From Hydrogenovibrio sp. (lineage in GTDB: Bacteria > Pseudomonadota > Gammaproteobacteria > Thiomicrospirales > Thiomicrospiraceae): DNA of 64,000 bases. The stretch lies in the NCBI GenBank assembly GCA_015484555.1, contig WFMZ01000027.1:1-64000 (forward strand), read 5' to 3'. This document shows positions 1 to 10,446 of the stretch, piece after piece. Numbering within the stretch: the stretch's first letter is position 1; every line of letters starts with the position of its first letter. The notes below the pieces were generated by a model that worked only from the letters and a program-made list of their open reading frames with translations, searched no databases and was not told the DNA's origin. Both the position numbers and the translations under genes were made by a program.

Positions 1-396
1 GAAAATCATCTGTGTAAATTCTTCATTGAGAACTTTTTTGCCATTTTGAGTCGTAAAACAGGACTTCTTTCGTGAGTTACACATAATGCTATTAGAAAAT
101 GTATATTGAATAGTTGGTAAATTTTCTTTATCTATTTTTTGTAGTAACTTATCTTGTGCTTTTTGGTTAAAGTACACTTTTGTATAACCTAGAGAAATGC
201 CCATTGCATCAACACAAAATTGAGTTTTATTATCACAAACAACTCCCTCGTCTGGAGAGTAAACCACATTATGTCTCTCTCTCTCTTGAGCAAAAAGATG
301 CATTGGAGCTACTAGTAACAGTAAAACCATATATTTAGTAATTCTTTTTTGGGCGTGTATTAAACTCCCCGTCAGTATATATAGATTTTTTTTCAC
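1..396 (-). CDS. Partial CDS (3' end outside window), secreted YcgJ / Fels-1 prophage-protein-like family
   Basis: Reading the minus strand from GTG at 396 gives an open frame to the window edge (VKKNLYILTG...MVLLLLVAPMHLFAQERERHNVVYSPDEGVVCDNKTQFCVDAMGISLGYTKVYF...FSNSIMCNSRKKSCF...). It has a GGAG-type RBS upstream, a signal peptide and paired cysteines. Absent from the supplied ORF track because it is truncated. Confidence 0.6.
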   Translation of the reverse strand, partial: MKKNLYILTGSLIHAQKRITKYMVLLLLVAPMHLFAQERERHNVVYSPDEGVVCDNKTQFCVDAMGISLGYTKVYFNQKAQDKLLQKIDKENLPTIQYTFSNSIMCNSRKKSCFTTQNGKKVLNEEFTQMIF

Positions 397-550
397 ACTC
401 ACTCCTTGATTATATTGATTTATATTTTACGGTATTTAGTATAACTAGTTTTTTTCATCAAAAATAATTTAAACCGTGTTGTATTTACTACTTGAATTCA
501 CGATATCCCCCTTTACATCTTTCTTTTACGACCCTTTATTTCCAAAGCAC

Positions 551-569
551 AAAAATCGTCGGGGGTGGT
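551..569. repeat. CCAGGGGTGG-family repeat, divergent single arm
   Basis: AAAAATCGTCGGGGGTGGT, two mismatches to core. Confidence 0.6.
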
Positions 570-629
570 AATTTCGGCCAATACTGGCATAATAAACGTT
601 ACACAAAAATGACTAGGAAAACTGATTTC

Positions 630-1214
630 ATGAACACTATCTTTAAATTTTTAACCCTTACCTTGCCGGCTTTATTTTTAATAGGTTGTTCATCTGTTCA
701 AGTTAGCCAAGATTATGATGCCACCGCTAACTTTAACCATATCAAAACATTTCAATGGCAAGCTGCTGGCCAACAAACCAAACCTAAGGCCGCAGACTTT
801 GAAAAAAAAGATCCTTTAATTGCTGAGCGTATTCGCATAGCAATTAAAGCGCAACTGGCATTACAGGGTTTTAGCTTAGTCGACAACCATGCCGATGCTT
901 TTATTACCTATCATATTTCATCTGTTCAAAAAGTACGTTCTAATGTCGGCAATGTTTCGATAGGGTTTGGCACAGGCTTTGGAAGCTCTAGCTATGGTTC
1001 TATTGGCTTCCAGTCTGCGCCAGATATCCAGCAATATCAGGAAGGCCTGCTAATTATTGATATTATTTCTAAGGATGGCAAGCTACTATGGCGTGGTAAC
1101 AGTAGCACTGCTTTAGAAGAACACCCTACTCCTGCAGACACCACTAAGCTGATTCAAGAAGTCGTGCAAAAGCTATTGATGCAATACCCTCCTGATAAAA
1201 AGAAAGCAAAGTAG
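630..1214 (+). CDS. DUF4136-type lipoprotein
   Basis: Start moved to MNTIFKFLTLTLPALFLIGCSS (lipobox LIGC); DUF4136-like body (DYDATANFNHIKTFQW...LLWRG). Confidence 0.75.
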   Translation: MNTIFKFLTLTLPALFLIGCSSVQVSQDYDATANFNHIKTFQWQAAGQQTKPKAADFEKKDPLIAERIRIAIKAQLALQGFSLVDNHADAFITYHISSVQKVRSNVGNVSIGFGTGFGSSSYGSIGFQSAPDIQQYQEGLLIIDIISKDGKLLWRGNSSTALEEHPTPADTTKLIQEVVQKLLMQYPPDKKKAK

Positions 1215-1284
1215 TGCTGATAAAATGTAGTGGAAGCCTTCATTAAGGTTGTTACTATGTATCCTGAACGTCATTCACCTAAGT

Positions 1285-1304
1285 ACCCACCCCTGGCGAT
1301 TTTT
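1285..1304. repeat. CCAGGGGTGG-family repeat, single arm
   Basis: ACCCACCCCTGGCGATTTTT between convergent genes. Confidence 0.88.
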
Positions 1305-1329
1305 GAGTTTGAAACTTTATCGTAGCTAT

Positions 1330-1355
1330 AAAAAAACCAGCAAACGCTGGTTTTA
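1330..1355 (-). terminator. Intrinsic terminator (AACCAGCGTTTGCTGGTTTTTTT on minus strand)
   Basis: AAAAAAACCAGCAAACGCTGGTTTT hairpin. Confidence 0.7.
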
Positions 1356-1381
1356 AGTTAAGGCATTCATTCATGAAAGCT

Positions 1382-1642
1382 TTATTTATAGGCCCAAAAA
1401 ATCATATACAACCCAAAGGCAATGCCTCCACCATAGATAACAAGGTAAGAAAACCCTCCGAACATCAATTCAAATTTAGTGGGTGGTTGCTCAAACTGCT
1501 CTGTTATTTGTTTTGACATCGCTAACAGCTCTTGTTGCGACATATTTTTAATATCAACTTCTTTCGGTAAGGCGTTAGTACTTACAGATTCTTTATCACC
1601 CGAAACAGCATCTTTTAAACCTGAAGACTCAACCTTACTCAC
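1382..1642 (-). CDS. Small protein with C-terminal transmembrane segment
   Basis: 86-aa ORF, C-terminal hydrophobic helix, terminator just downstream. Confidence 0.55.
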   Translation of the reverse strand: MSKVESSGLKDAVSGDKESVSTNALPKEVDIKNMSQQELLAMSKQITEQFEQPPTKFELMFGGFSYLVIYGGGIAFGLYMIFWAYK

Positions 1643-1653
1643 CAGAAAGCATC

Positions 1654-3246
1654 CTAGCCATTTTCATGCTCTGCAAGATAAGACTCGTAGTTACCGTGAT
1701 ATAGTTCAAAGCCTTCTGGCTTCATAGACAATACTTTGGTGGCTAGAGAAGACACGAATTCTCTATCGTGAGAAACAAAAACAACGGTGCCTTCATAGTC
1801 TTCTAATGCTTGGTTTAAGGATTCAATTGATTCCATGTCCAAGTGGTTGGTTGGCTCATCCATCACTAATATATTTGGCTTTTGAAGCATTAAGCGGCCA
1901 AACAACATACGGCCTTGCTCTCCACCAGAAAGTACTTTAATCGACTTGTCGATGTCTTTTTGCGAGAACAATAAACGACCCAGTACGCCACGAACGGCTT
2001 GCTCATCATCTGATGGCTTTTTCCACTGAGTCATCCATTCAATCACGCTCATGTCTACTTCAAAGTCATGTGCATGATCCTGAGCGTAGTAACCCACTTT
2101 AGAGTTTTCAGACCACTTTACTTTACCAGAATCAATTTCTGTATCGCCCACAAGGGTTTTTAAGAAGGTGGTTTTACCGACACCGTTTGGCCCGATAACC
2201 GCTAAACGCTCACCCACTTCTAGCATTAAGTTTAAGTCGGTAAAGATGGTGTTGTCATCATAACTTTTAGTGACTTTTTCCATTTCTAGCGCCAAACGGA
2301 ATAGCTTTTTAGTTTGCTCGAAACGAATAAAAGGATTTACTCGGCTAGAGGCTTTTACTTCATCTAGTTCAATTTTTTCTAGTAACTTCGCACGAGAGGA
2401 AGCTTGCTTGGCTTTAGAAGCGTTAGCAGAGAAACGGCTAACGAAACTTTTAAGTTCGTTAATTTGCCCTTGTTTCTTGGCATTGCCGGCAATCAGGCGT
2501 TCTTGAACCTGGGTAGCAGCCGTCATGTACTGGTCGTAGTTACCAGGGTAAAGACGCAGTTCACCGTAGTCTAAATCGGCCATGTGGGTACAAACTGAGT
2601 TTAAGAAGTGTCTGTCGTGAGAAATAATGATCATGGTTGATTTACGATCGTTCAACATATTTTCTAGCCAGCGAATGGTGTTAATGTCCAAGTTGTTGGT
2701 TGGCTCATCTAGTAACAAGATATCTGGATCAGAGAACAAGGCTTGTGCCAATAACACACGTAATTTCCAACCCGGCGCAACATCTGACATAGGGCCAAAA
2801 TGCTGTTCCACACCAATATCTAACCCAAGTAGTAATTCACCCGCGCGAGATTCTGCGGTATAGCCGTCCATTTCACCAAATTCAACTTCTAGATCAGCGA
2901 CCTTTAAGCCGTCTTCTTCAGACATTTCTGGTAAGCCATAAATACGGTCACGCTCTTGTTTGATTTCCCAAAGCACTGGGTTACCCATAATAACGGTATC
3001 CACGACGCTAAATTCTTCATAAGCGAACTGGTCTTGCTTTAGCTTACCCACAACATCATTAGGGTCGGTGGCTACGTTACCCGCAGTCGGTGCTAGGTCA
3101 CCGCCTAGAATTTTCATGAAGGTTGATTTTCCACAACCGTTCGCGCCAATTAAACCGTAACGATTACCGTTACCAAATTTAACGGAGATATTTTCAAAAA
3201 GTGGCTTTTCACCAAACTGCTGTGTGATATTGGAGGTTGAAATCAA
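1654..3246 (-). CDS. ybiT: ABC-F family ATPase YbiT
   Basis: Two Walker A motifs ([18 protein letters not shown]), LSGGEQ signature, ABC-F linker. Confidence 0.9.
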   Translation of the reverse strand: MISTSNITQQFGEKPLFENISVKFGNGNRYGLIGANGCGKSTFMKILGGDLAPTAGNVATDPNDVVGKLKQDQFAYEEFSVVDTVIMGNPVLWEIKQERDRIYGLPEMSEEDGLKVADLEVEFGEMDGYTAESRAGELLLGLDIGVEQHFGPMSDVAPGWKLRVLLAQALFSDPDILLLDEPTNNLDINTIRWLENMLNDRKSTMIIISHDRHFLNSVCTHMADLDYGELRLYPGNYDQYMTAATQVQERLIAGNAKKQGQINELKSFVSRFSANASKAKQASSRAKLLEKIELDEVKASSRVNPFIRFEQTKKLFRLALEMEKVTKSYDDNTIFTDLNLMLEVGERLAVIGPNGVGKTTFLKTLVGDTEIDSGKVKWSENSKVGYYAQDHAHDFEVDMSVIEWMTQWKKPSDDEQAVRGVLGRLLFSQKDIDKSIKVLSGGEQGRMLFGRLMLQKPNILVMDEPTNHLDMESIESLNQALEDYEGTVVFVSHDREFVSSLATKVLSMKPEGFELYHGNYESYLAEHENG

Positions 3247-3342
3247 GGTTAGATCCTGTACTTGTGTTAAATATTTGAAATTTGGGCGTATTTTGCCATT
3301 TTATGGATGAGTCTGCACGATTAATTCGTGCTTAATATAACC

Positions 3343-3364
3343 AAAAAAGGAGCCGAAGCTCCTT
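3343..3364 (-). terminator. Intrinsic terminator of htpG
   Basis: Minus strand AAGGAGC-TTCG-GCTCCTTTTTTGG, UUCG tetraloop plus U tract. Confidence 0.8.
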
Positions 3365-3465
3365 AAATATTGCGCTATTAACATAGCGACCGTCTTTAAG
3401 TGGTGATACCTAAAGACTTATCAGTCTGGTTAGCAGATTAAAATACTTCAACCTGGTTCGCTAAC

Positions 3466-5355
3466 TTAAACTTTTTCAGCCAATAAGCTGTTCATTCTTT
3501 TAATAAACTCAGCAGGGTTGTCAAGTTGATCCCCTTCTGCAAGCTGAGCTTGTTCTAATAAGAATAGTGACCATTCTTTTAGCTCGGCTTCATCTTTGAT
3601 CGAGGCAAGTTGCTTAACCAAAGCATGGTCAGGGTTTAGCTCTAATACAGGCAACTGCTTAGGCATGGCTTGACCCATTTGCTCCATCATACGAGCCATT
3701 TGTGCAGACATATCGCCTTCTGCACTGACAACACAAGCAGGAGATTCGGTTAAACGATGTGTAATTTGAACGTCTGAAACCAACTCTGAAATCGTTGCTT
3801 TTACTTTTTCGGTTAAGGCTTCACGATCTTTTTTATCTTCATCGGTTAGTTTGCTGTCTGCTTCATCATCAAATGCTTTTAAGTCTGCAGTGGTAATTGA
3901 TGTTAAAGTTTTACCTTCAAAGTCGGTTAAGTGGTTTACCAACCATTCATCAATTTTTTCACTTAACAACAAGACCTCTATGCCCTTTTTACGGAACATT
4001 TCAAGGTGTGGGCTACCTGCTGCTGCTGCATAACTATCTGCAGTGATGTAGTAAATCGCATCCTGATCTGCTTGCATACGGTCAATATAATCAGCTAATG
4101 CAACCGTTGGTTCTGCTGAACCAGAGGTGGTTGAAGCAAAGCGCAATAGCTGGCTAATTTTATCTTTATTAGCCATATCTTCAACAACGCCTTCTTTTAG
4201 CACGCTACCAAACTGGGCAATAAATTCATTATATGCTGTCTTATCTTCTGCTTTTGCCATTTTAGCAATCGCGCCTAAGATACGTTTAACCGAAGCGGCA
4301 CGAATTTTATCAACCACACGGTTACTTTGTAAAATCTCACGGGACACGTTTAAAGGCAAGTCATCTGAATCGATCACACCACGTACAAAACGTAGGTAAG
4401 TTGGCAATAGATTTTCAGCATCGTCCATAATAAACACGCGCTTTACATATAACTTTAAGCCATAACGACGTTCACGGTCATATAAATCAAACGGTGCTTT
4501 TTTAGGTAGATAAAGTAGTGATGTATATTCTAGCGAACCTTCTACCTTGTTGTGCAAGGTGGCAACAGGTGCATCGAAATCATGCGACAAGGTTTGATAG
4601 AAGTTATTGTATTCTTCTTCAGATATCTCAGACTTAGGCAAACGCCATAATGCGGTCGCCTTATTAACCTGTTCTAGCACTTTTTTTCCAGTGTCTTTGC
4701 CTTCTTCATCTTTCTGTTCTTCTAGCATTTTAATAGGAAAACTGATGTGATCTGAATAGGTGGTAATAATATTTTTCAAACGACTGTCATTCAAAAACTC
4801 GTCCATATCTTCTTTTAAATGAAGGATGATTTCTGTTCCCTTCGTTGCTTTCGTCACTGTTTCAAGCGTAAATTCACCTTCACCTTGAGAAATCCACTTA
4901 GTCCCTTCAGAGACATTATCGCCTGCTTTACGCGTAATTAATTCGACGTTGTCGGCAACAATAAATGAGGCGTAAAAACCCACTCCAAACTGACCAATTA
5001 GGTTACTGTCTTTGGCTTGGTCGCCAGACAAACTGTCTAAAAACTTCTTAGTACCTGAATTAGCGATGGTACCAATATTAGCGATGACTTCATCTCGTGT
5101 CATACCGATACCATTGTCAGTAATCGTAACGGTTCTCGCTTCTTTGTCAAAGCCAACAGTAATAGCTAGTTCAGATTCGCCTTCTGTTAGCTTATCGTTT
5201 GATACGGCTTCAAAACGTAACTTATCGAGTGCATCAGATGCGTTAGACACTAATTCTCTTAAAAATATTTCTTTGTTGCTGTATAAAGCATGAATCATTA
5301 ATTTTAATAGTTGGTTTACTTCTGTTTGGAAAGCATGAGTTTCTGTTTTGCTCAT
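3466..5355 (-). CDS. htpG: Molecular chaperone HtpG (Hsp90)
   Basis: [41 protein letters not shown] motifs. Confidence 0.98.
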
Positions 5356-5421
5356 TCAAGTTTCTCCTAAATATTCAACGGTTTCTGTTGAACAATAAAT
5401 TAAATAAATATCGTTAGTTAA

Positions 5422-5450
5422 ATAATGGGATTAGAAATTGATTTTTCAAG
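5422..5450 (-). promoter_or_regulatory. Candidate sigma-32 promoter for htpG
   Basis: Minus strand CTTGAAA-N14-CCCATTAT, close to the sigma-32 consensus CTTGAAA-N13..17-CCCCATNT, about 70 nt upstream of the htpG start. Confidence 0.75.
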
Positions 5451-5502
5451 CATTGCGGTAAAAAATAAGGAGTCTTAGGCTGATTTTTAAGGGGTAGAAA
5501 GC

Positions 5503-5533
5503 AAAAAAGCGTAGATAAACTACGCTTTTTAAA
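5503..5533 (-). terminator. Intrinsic terminator
   Basis: AAAAAAGCGTAGATAAACTACGCTTTTTAAA hairpin downstream of the 5550..6440 ORF. Confidence 0.7.
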
Positions 5534-5549
5534 GAAAACCTCTCAAAAG

Positions 5550-6440
5550 TTATTTAGTGGCTACGGCTTCTAAAGATTCTTCAATTTCATCAGGTGCATT
5601 CGCAATAGACATAAAGCTACCGCTTCCCATCATAGAAAGGCTTGGCCAGTTAATCGCAATACGAAACTTAGCATTTAAAGCAATGACTTCACCACCGACT
5701 ACTAACATTTCATAAGGCAAATGTGCTGTATGGGAATAACCTTCAACATCAATTAGACTCAATACTTCAGCATCCGCACTTTCACCTTTTGAAAATGATA
5801 CACCAAAAACGGTCATGTCAGAATTTGGAATATCTAACTTGTAAACTTGCTTCACACCCGCTTTACCAGCAGCAAGATTATTTTCGACGACTGATACGGC
5901 TTCGGCATGAGAGTCATACTCCGCTAGTTCATCTTCATCGTCAAAATAAGGCATTAACATTTTATAGTGATAATCACGCAAGTCATCTGCACTTAACCCT
6001 TCTTCTGCACCAAATTCTTTTTGATGACCGAGTGCCTTTTCCATCGCCGCTTGAATAGGTGTGATATCGCCTTTCATGCGGTAAACGTTCCATAAATAGG
6101 TTGGGTTGGTATAGGAGACTTCCGTAACATTATTACGTTTAACGACCGATACTCGTTCAATGGCACCAAAACCACCATACTTAGACTGACTGGCTAAGGT
6201 GGTTAAAGCATTATTTGTAACAATAATGACTTCTCTATCCGCTACGGGGCGATAAGTCCCAATTACTCTAAAACCATTTGCTTCTAAGGCGCTTTTTGCT
6301 GTTGCTGCTGCCGTGTCAACCGATTCATCAGAGATTGACCCTAGTACAAAGGGCATATAGGTGGCTGCTAATGCAGAAGTAGAGGCTACCATAAAAGAGG
6401 CTGTCATCGCGCCGGCTAACATTAAAGACTTTAAGTTCAT
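5550..6440 (-). CDS. Secreted protein, possibly tandem DUF302-like domains
   Basis: Signal peptide (MNLKSLMLAGAMTASFMVASTSALA); two half-domains with similar layout. Confidence 0.55.
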   Translation of the reverse strand: MNLKSLMLAGAMTASFMVASTSALAATYMPFVLGSISDESVDTAAATAKSALEANGFRVIGTYRPVADREVIIVTNNALTTLASQSKYGGFGAIERVSVVKRNNVTEVSYTNPTYLWNVYRMKGDITPIQAAMEKALGHQKEFGAEEGLSADDLRDYHYKMLMPYFDDEDELAEYDSHAEAVSVVENNLAAGKAGVKQVYKLDIPNSDMTVFGVSFSKGESADAEVLSLIDVEGYSHTAHLPYEMLVVGGEVIALNAKFRIAINWPSLSMMGSGSFMSIANAPDEIEESLEAVATK

Positions 6441-6525
6441 ATTACTTCCTATCTATTTAAAATTACGTTACCGCTATTCTGCGTGCTTTCGCATTAGATT
6501 AAAAATTCAATTTACTTATAAGACA

Positions 6526-6555
6526 ATAAAAAAGGGCATAAGCGCCCTTTTTATT
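6526..6555 (-). terminator. Intrinsic terminator of chemotaxis module
   Basis: AATAAAAAAGGGCATAAGCGCCCTTTTTATT hairpin. Confidence 0.75.
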
Positions 6556-6571
6556 GGTGTGACAGGAGGCT

Positions 6572-7138
6572 TTAGAAGAATTCTATTTCATCTTCTTCTT
6601 CATCTTCTTGGTGCCTTCTTTCTAAAATTCTAGCTTTCATCATTTCAATGGCTTCAGAAGCGGGCATGCCCTGATCAAAAATTAATTCAAATAACTCTTC
6701 TTCTTCTCGCATGGTCGTCCCTTGACGAACCGTTTCTTTAAATCCTTCCCACTGAGCTTCATCTTTTACCGACATATGATTAGAAACAATATCTGCTAAT
6801 CCTGAAAGCCCTTGCGATACATGATCTAATCGTTGGCTCAACTTATCATAAAATTGAAAGGCCATAATCGCTTGCTGCATTTTGCTCGCTAGCTCATTAG
6901 TTTGAGATAATAATGAAGCATTATGCTTATCCATGCCTTCCACTTCGCCAGTCATTTCAGCAATAAGTTTAGAAGATGCTTCAATTTCTTCAATGTGATG
7001 ACTCATGAAAGAAAATGAATCTATTAAAGTGTTAACCGAACTGTCTCCATCTGTAATTGATAGCTCTATTTGAGCAACAGATAGGTTTAACATCATGATG
7101 GTTTCTTGAACCTCTTTATCCCCTAGTGCATACGACAT
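6572..7138 (-). CDS. Chemotaxis-linked helical protein, candidate CheZ-like phosphatase
   Basis: Downstream of cheA on the same strand; helical; QQAIMAFQFYDKLSQRLDHV resembles the CheZ catalytic-helix region; acidic C-terminal tail ending DEIEFF. Confidence 0.45.
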   Translation of the reverse strand: MSYALGDKEVQETIMMLNLSVAQIELSITDGDSSVNTLIDSFSFMSHHIEEIEASSKLIAEMTGEVEGMDKHNASLLSQTNELASKMQQAIMAFQFYDKLSQRLDHVSQGLSGLADIVSNHMSVKDEAQWEGFKETVRQGTTMREEEELFELIFDQGMPASEAIEMMKARILERRHQEDEEEDEIEFF

Positions 7139-7185
7139 AGTTTTCTCTTTTTTAATGGCTGTAAACGATTATTTATTATCTAAAA

Positions 7186-9231
7186 TTAAGCGACTGAGTC
7201 TTGATATAAACTTGGCTTCATTGATGATAAGGTTTCAGATAAATCTAAAATCAATGATACGGTACCATCTCCAAGAATAGTTGCTCCTGCAATATTCCTC
7301 ACCTTCATAAAGTTAGTATCTAGTGATTTAATGACTACCTGTTGCTGCCCTAGTAAATCATCAACAAAAATACCCGCTCTTTCACCACTGTCTTCCACCA
7401 CAACTAAAATACCTGACTCAAGGTTTGTGCATTCTGTTTCTATGCCTAATAACTCATGTAGTCGAATAACGGGGATATAGTTGTCTCGTAACTGATAAAG
7501 TTCTGACTGACCTGCAATGCACTTCACTAAGCTTGGGTCTATTTGGATAGATTCAATAATAGACACTAACGGGAATACGTAAGTTTCATCCCCTACTCTT
7601 GCAAGTTGTCCATCCAAAATAGCTAAGGTTAAAGGCAATCTAATGGTAAAGACACTGCCTTCACCCAACTTGGTCTTCACTTCTACTGAGCCGCCTAAGC
7701 CTTTAATGTTTCGACGAACGACATCCATTCCCACACCTCGGCCAGAAATATCACTCACCACATCTGCAGTTGAAAAACCAGCATTGAAAATAAGGTCTAC
7801 AATTTCCTGCTCTGAAAGCACTTGGTCTTCTTCAACCACGCCTTTTTCAATCGCTTTTTCTAGTACGCGCTTCGCATTGATACCCGCACCATCATCGGTG
7901 ATTTGAATCAAAATATTACCACCTTGGTGGAAAGCGGCCATTTTTACGGTACCGGTTGCCGGCTTACCTGCCGCTTCGCGCACTTCTGGCGATTCGATAC
8001 CATGATCGATCGAGTTACGTACAATATGAACCAGTGGGTCTGTTAGTGCTTCTAACATGGTTTTATCTAGTTCGGTATTTTCACCTTCCATCACTAGATC
8101 AATACTTTTCCCTAGCTTCTGGCTAACATCATGCACAATACGTGGCATACGGTTAAAGGCAAAACTCACTGGCATCATTCGAATATTCATGACACTTTCT
8201 TGAAGGTCTCTTGTGTGACGTTCAAGATGCATTAAACCTTCTTTTAGCTTGTCTGCCCAATTTTCACTCATAACAGCTGAATCGCCTTGCGAAGCTTGCT
8301 CGCCAAACTGGCTTAGCATTGATTGCGTAATGACCAATTCACCGACTAGGTTAACCATTTGATCAATTTTACTTAAATCAACACGAATAGAACCTTCTTG
8401 CTTGGCGGCTGGCTTGGCGGCTGATTTTTCGGCTTTAGGCGCTGGAGCAGCTTTCACCGCTACCGGAGCCGGTTCGGCTTCTTCAACCACAGCCACTGCT
8501 TGTTCTGGTGCGGCTGGGGGGGTATATTTCACTTCAGCGCCATCGCCATCAATCCATTCAAAAACCTCTCTAATATCATCTTCTTGCAGGTTTTCACCTG
8601 ATAAGGTTAAATTCCACTTCAAGTAAAGCTCTTCTGGGTTGTATTCTTCAAGGGGTGGTAAACCTGATGCATCTACTTCAACTTTCAGTTCACCTAACGT
8701 TTCTAGCTCTCTAAAAATCCGAATAGGTTCATTTCCAGTTTGCAACAGCTCTGGCTCTGGCAAAATTTCAATATGCCAGTCGCCATTAACGACCTCTGCT
8801 TCTACCGCTTCTGTCGTATCATCTGATTTTTCAGCATGTTCACCACCGAGCAGACGTTCAAGTTCTGCCTGTACTTCAGCCGAGCGTTCTTCATCAATAG
8901 GCTCATGATGCTGTAGTTTAGTCATCATATCGCGTAGCACATCAACTGCTCGCAACATCGTATCGTTCGCTTCTTGCGTGACTTCTCTCGAACCATCACG
9001 CATCTCGTCTAACAAGGTTTCTAAGACATGGGTAAAGTCGATGATTTCATTAAAACCAAAAGTGCCACTTCCCCCTTTAATAGAGTGAGCGGCACGAAAA
9101 ATTTCGTTGATTTTTTCGTTATCAGGGATGCCTGGCGATAAATCCAATAAGCCCGTTTCCATTAAGTCCAAACCTTCAAAACTTTCTTCTAAATAGGTTT
9201 GACGAAAAGTCTCCATCATGTCCATAGTCAT
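7186..9231 (-). CDS. cheA: Chemotaxis histidine kinase CheA
   Basis: Hpt AAHSIKGGSGTFGF, HATPase (IVRNSIDHGIE, GRGVGMDVVR), C-terminal CheW-like domain. Confidence 0.95.
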   Translation of the reverse strand: MTMDMMETFRQTYLEESFEGLDLMETGLLDLSPGIPDNEKINEIFRAAHSIKGGSGTFGFNEIIDFTHVLETLLDEMRDGSREVTQEANDTMLRAVDVLRDMMTKLQHHEPIDEERSAEVQAELERLLGGEHAEKSDDTTEAVEAEVVNGDWHIEILPEPELLQTGNEPIRIFRELETLGELKVEVDASGLPPLEEYNPEELYLKWNLTLSGENLQEDDIREVFEWIDGDGAEVKYTPPAAPEQAVAVVEEAEPAPVAVKAAPAPKAEKSAAKPAAKQEGSIRVDLSKIDQMVNLVGELVITQSMLSQFGEQASQGDSAVMSENWADKLKEGLMHLERHTRDLQESVMNIRMMPVSFAFNRMPRIVHDVSQKLGKSIDLVMEGENTELDKTMLEALTDPLVHIVRNSIDHGIESPEVREAAGKPATGTVKMAAFHQGGNILIQITDDGAGINAKRVLEKAIEKGVVEEDQVLSEQEIVDLIFNAGFSTADVVSDISGRGVGMDVVRRNIKGLGGSVEVKTKLGEGSVFTIRLPLTLAILDGQLARVGDETYVFPLVSIIESIQIDPSLVKCIAGQSELYQLRDNYIPVIRLHELLGIETECTNLESGILVVVEDSGERAGIFVDDLLGQQQVVIKSLDTNFMKVRNIAGATILGDGTVSLILDLSETLSSMKPSLYQDSVA

Positions 9232-9235
9232 ATCC

Positions 9236-9811
9236 TCAAAATAGTTCTACATCGCCGCCAACAGGCTTAGAACCAATATTATTAATATAGTTATTCTCTT
9301 CTGCTGCCAATGATTGTGTATTGACGGCATTCAATCTTTTCACTCGCGCTCGGCCAGAATTAGGGTAATACAATATCTTTCTTGGAAAAATATCGCCAAT
9401 GTCTTGTGACACAACCTTATAGCCTTCGGTGTAGACATAGTCGAACACAAAGCCAATGTTGTACCAACCAATATTTGTTTGTGAACTCATAATACGTCCA
9501 CCGCCAAATATTTTAAATTCTAAGCGTTCTCGCTTGGCTCCTTGTTTAAGCAAAGCATTGACCAAGTTTTCCATGGCATAGTTACCATAGCGGTTGGCAT
9601 CCGATAATTCGGCATTGCCTGCGCTGTTTTTATCCATCGGCAACATAAAATGGTTCATGCCTCCCACACCTGAAACAGGGTCTCGTACGCAAGCAGATAT
9701 ACAAGAACCAAGTATAGTTTCAATTCTCTCATTTGTATTGGTGACATAGAACTCACCGGGCAAAATTTTGTAAGTTGTAATCCCTTCAACAGGATCGATA
9801 CTCTTCTGCAT
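9236..9811 (-). CDS. cheD: Chemoreceptor glutamine deamidase CheD
   Basis: ETILGSCISACVRDPVSGVGGMNHFMLP, KIFGGGRIM. Confidence 0.93.
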   Translation of the reverse strand: MQKSIDPVEGITTYKILPGEFYVTNTNERIETILGSCISACVRDPVSGVGGMNHFMLPMDKNSAGNAELSDANRYGNYAMENLVNALLKQGAKRERLEFKIFGGGRIMSSQTNIGWYNIGFVFDYVYTEGYKVVSQDIGDIFPRKILYYPNSGRARVKRLNAVNTQSLAAEENNYINNIGSKPVGGDVELF

Positions 9812-9850
9812 TCTAAAACAAACTCTTCACTTATTACTTTGACTTACTAT

Positions 9851-10369
9851 TTAATCATTTTTTAAAGCTTTGGTGGCTTTTTTCTCGGCTCTTCTCTGTT
9901 TAAAAAACGAACTAATCAAACGACTGGATGCCCCTCCTAATACGTCAAAGGTCGTATTTACAGAATGATTTAATTTATCATGTTGCAACAAATTTAACAA
10001 GCTTCCTGCACAACCGGTTCTAAGATCTCTTGCGGCAATCACTATTCTTTCTAGCCTAGCATGTACCAAGGCCCCCGAACACATAGGGCAAGGCTCTAAG
10101 GTAACGTACATAGTTAAACCAGGTAATCTGTAATTATTAAGTGCTTTGCCTGCGGCACGAATGGCGATTATTTCAGCATGCGCTGTCGCATCATTTAATT
10201 GGATGGTTTGATTCCAACCTTCAGATAACAATATACCTTCGCTGACAATGACGGCACCGACAGGCACTTCACCTTCTTGTTCCGCTTTTTTGGCCAAGGT
10301 AAGCGCATATTCCATCCAAAAAATATCTTGCTCTGATAAAGATAACTGACTGTCTACTTTCATATTCAT
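9851..10369 (-). CDS. tadA: tRNA adenosine(34) deaminase TadA
   Basis: HAEIIAIRAA and PCPMCSGALVHAR motifs. Confidence 0.95.
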   Translation of the reverse strand: MNMKVDSQLSLSEQDIFWMEYALTLAKKAEQEGEVPVGAVIVSEGILLSEGWNQTIQLNDATAHAEIIAIRAAGKALNNYRLPGLTMYVTLEPCPMCSGALVHARLERIVIAARDLRTGCAGSLLNLLQHDKLNHSVNTTFDVLGGASSRLISSFFKQRRAEKKATKALKND

Positions 10370-10410
10370 GACGAGTTTAAACCTACTATTAAGCTTGCTC
10401 TAGGCTAGAT

Positions 10411-10446
10411 AATAAAAAAGGGTGCATCTGCACCCTTTTTTATTTT
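10411..10446 (-). terminator. Intrinsic terminator of guaBA
   Basis: AATAAAAAAGGGTGCATCTGCACCCTTTTTTATT. Confidence 0.8.

Noticed and set aside
2270-2863. Plus-strand ORFs antisense to ybiT, and the many similar antisense ORFs in the track (e.g. within htpG, cheA, ileS, leuS, proA)
   Set aside because: They lie opposite clearly conserved genes, have low-complexity translations and no RBS or family support.
5470-5500. GGCTGATTTTTAAGGGG near the 5550 ORF terminator as a possible repeat remnant
   Set aside because: Only the AT-rich distal part matches; CCACCCCTGG core is absent.
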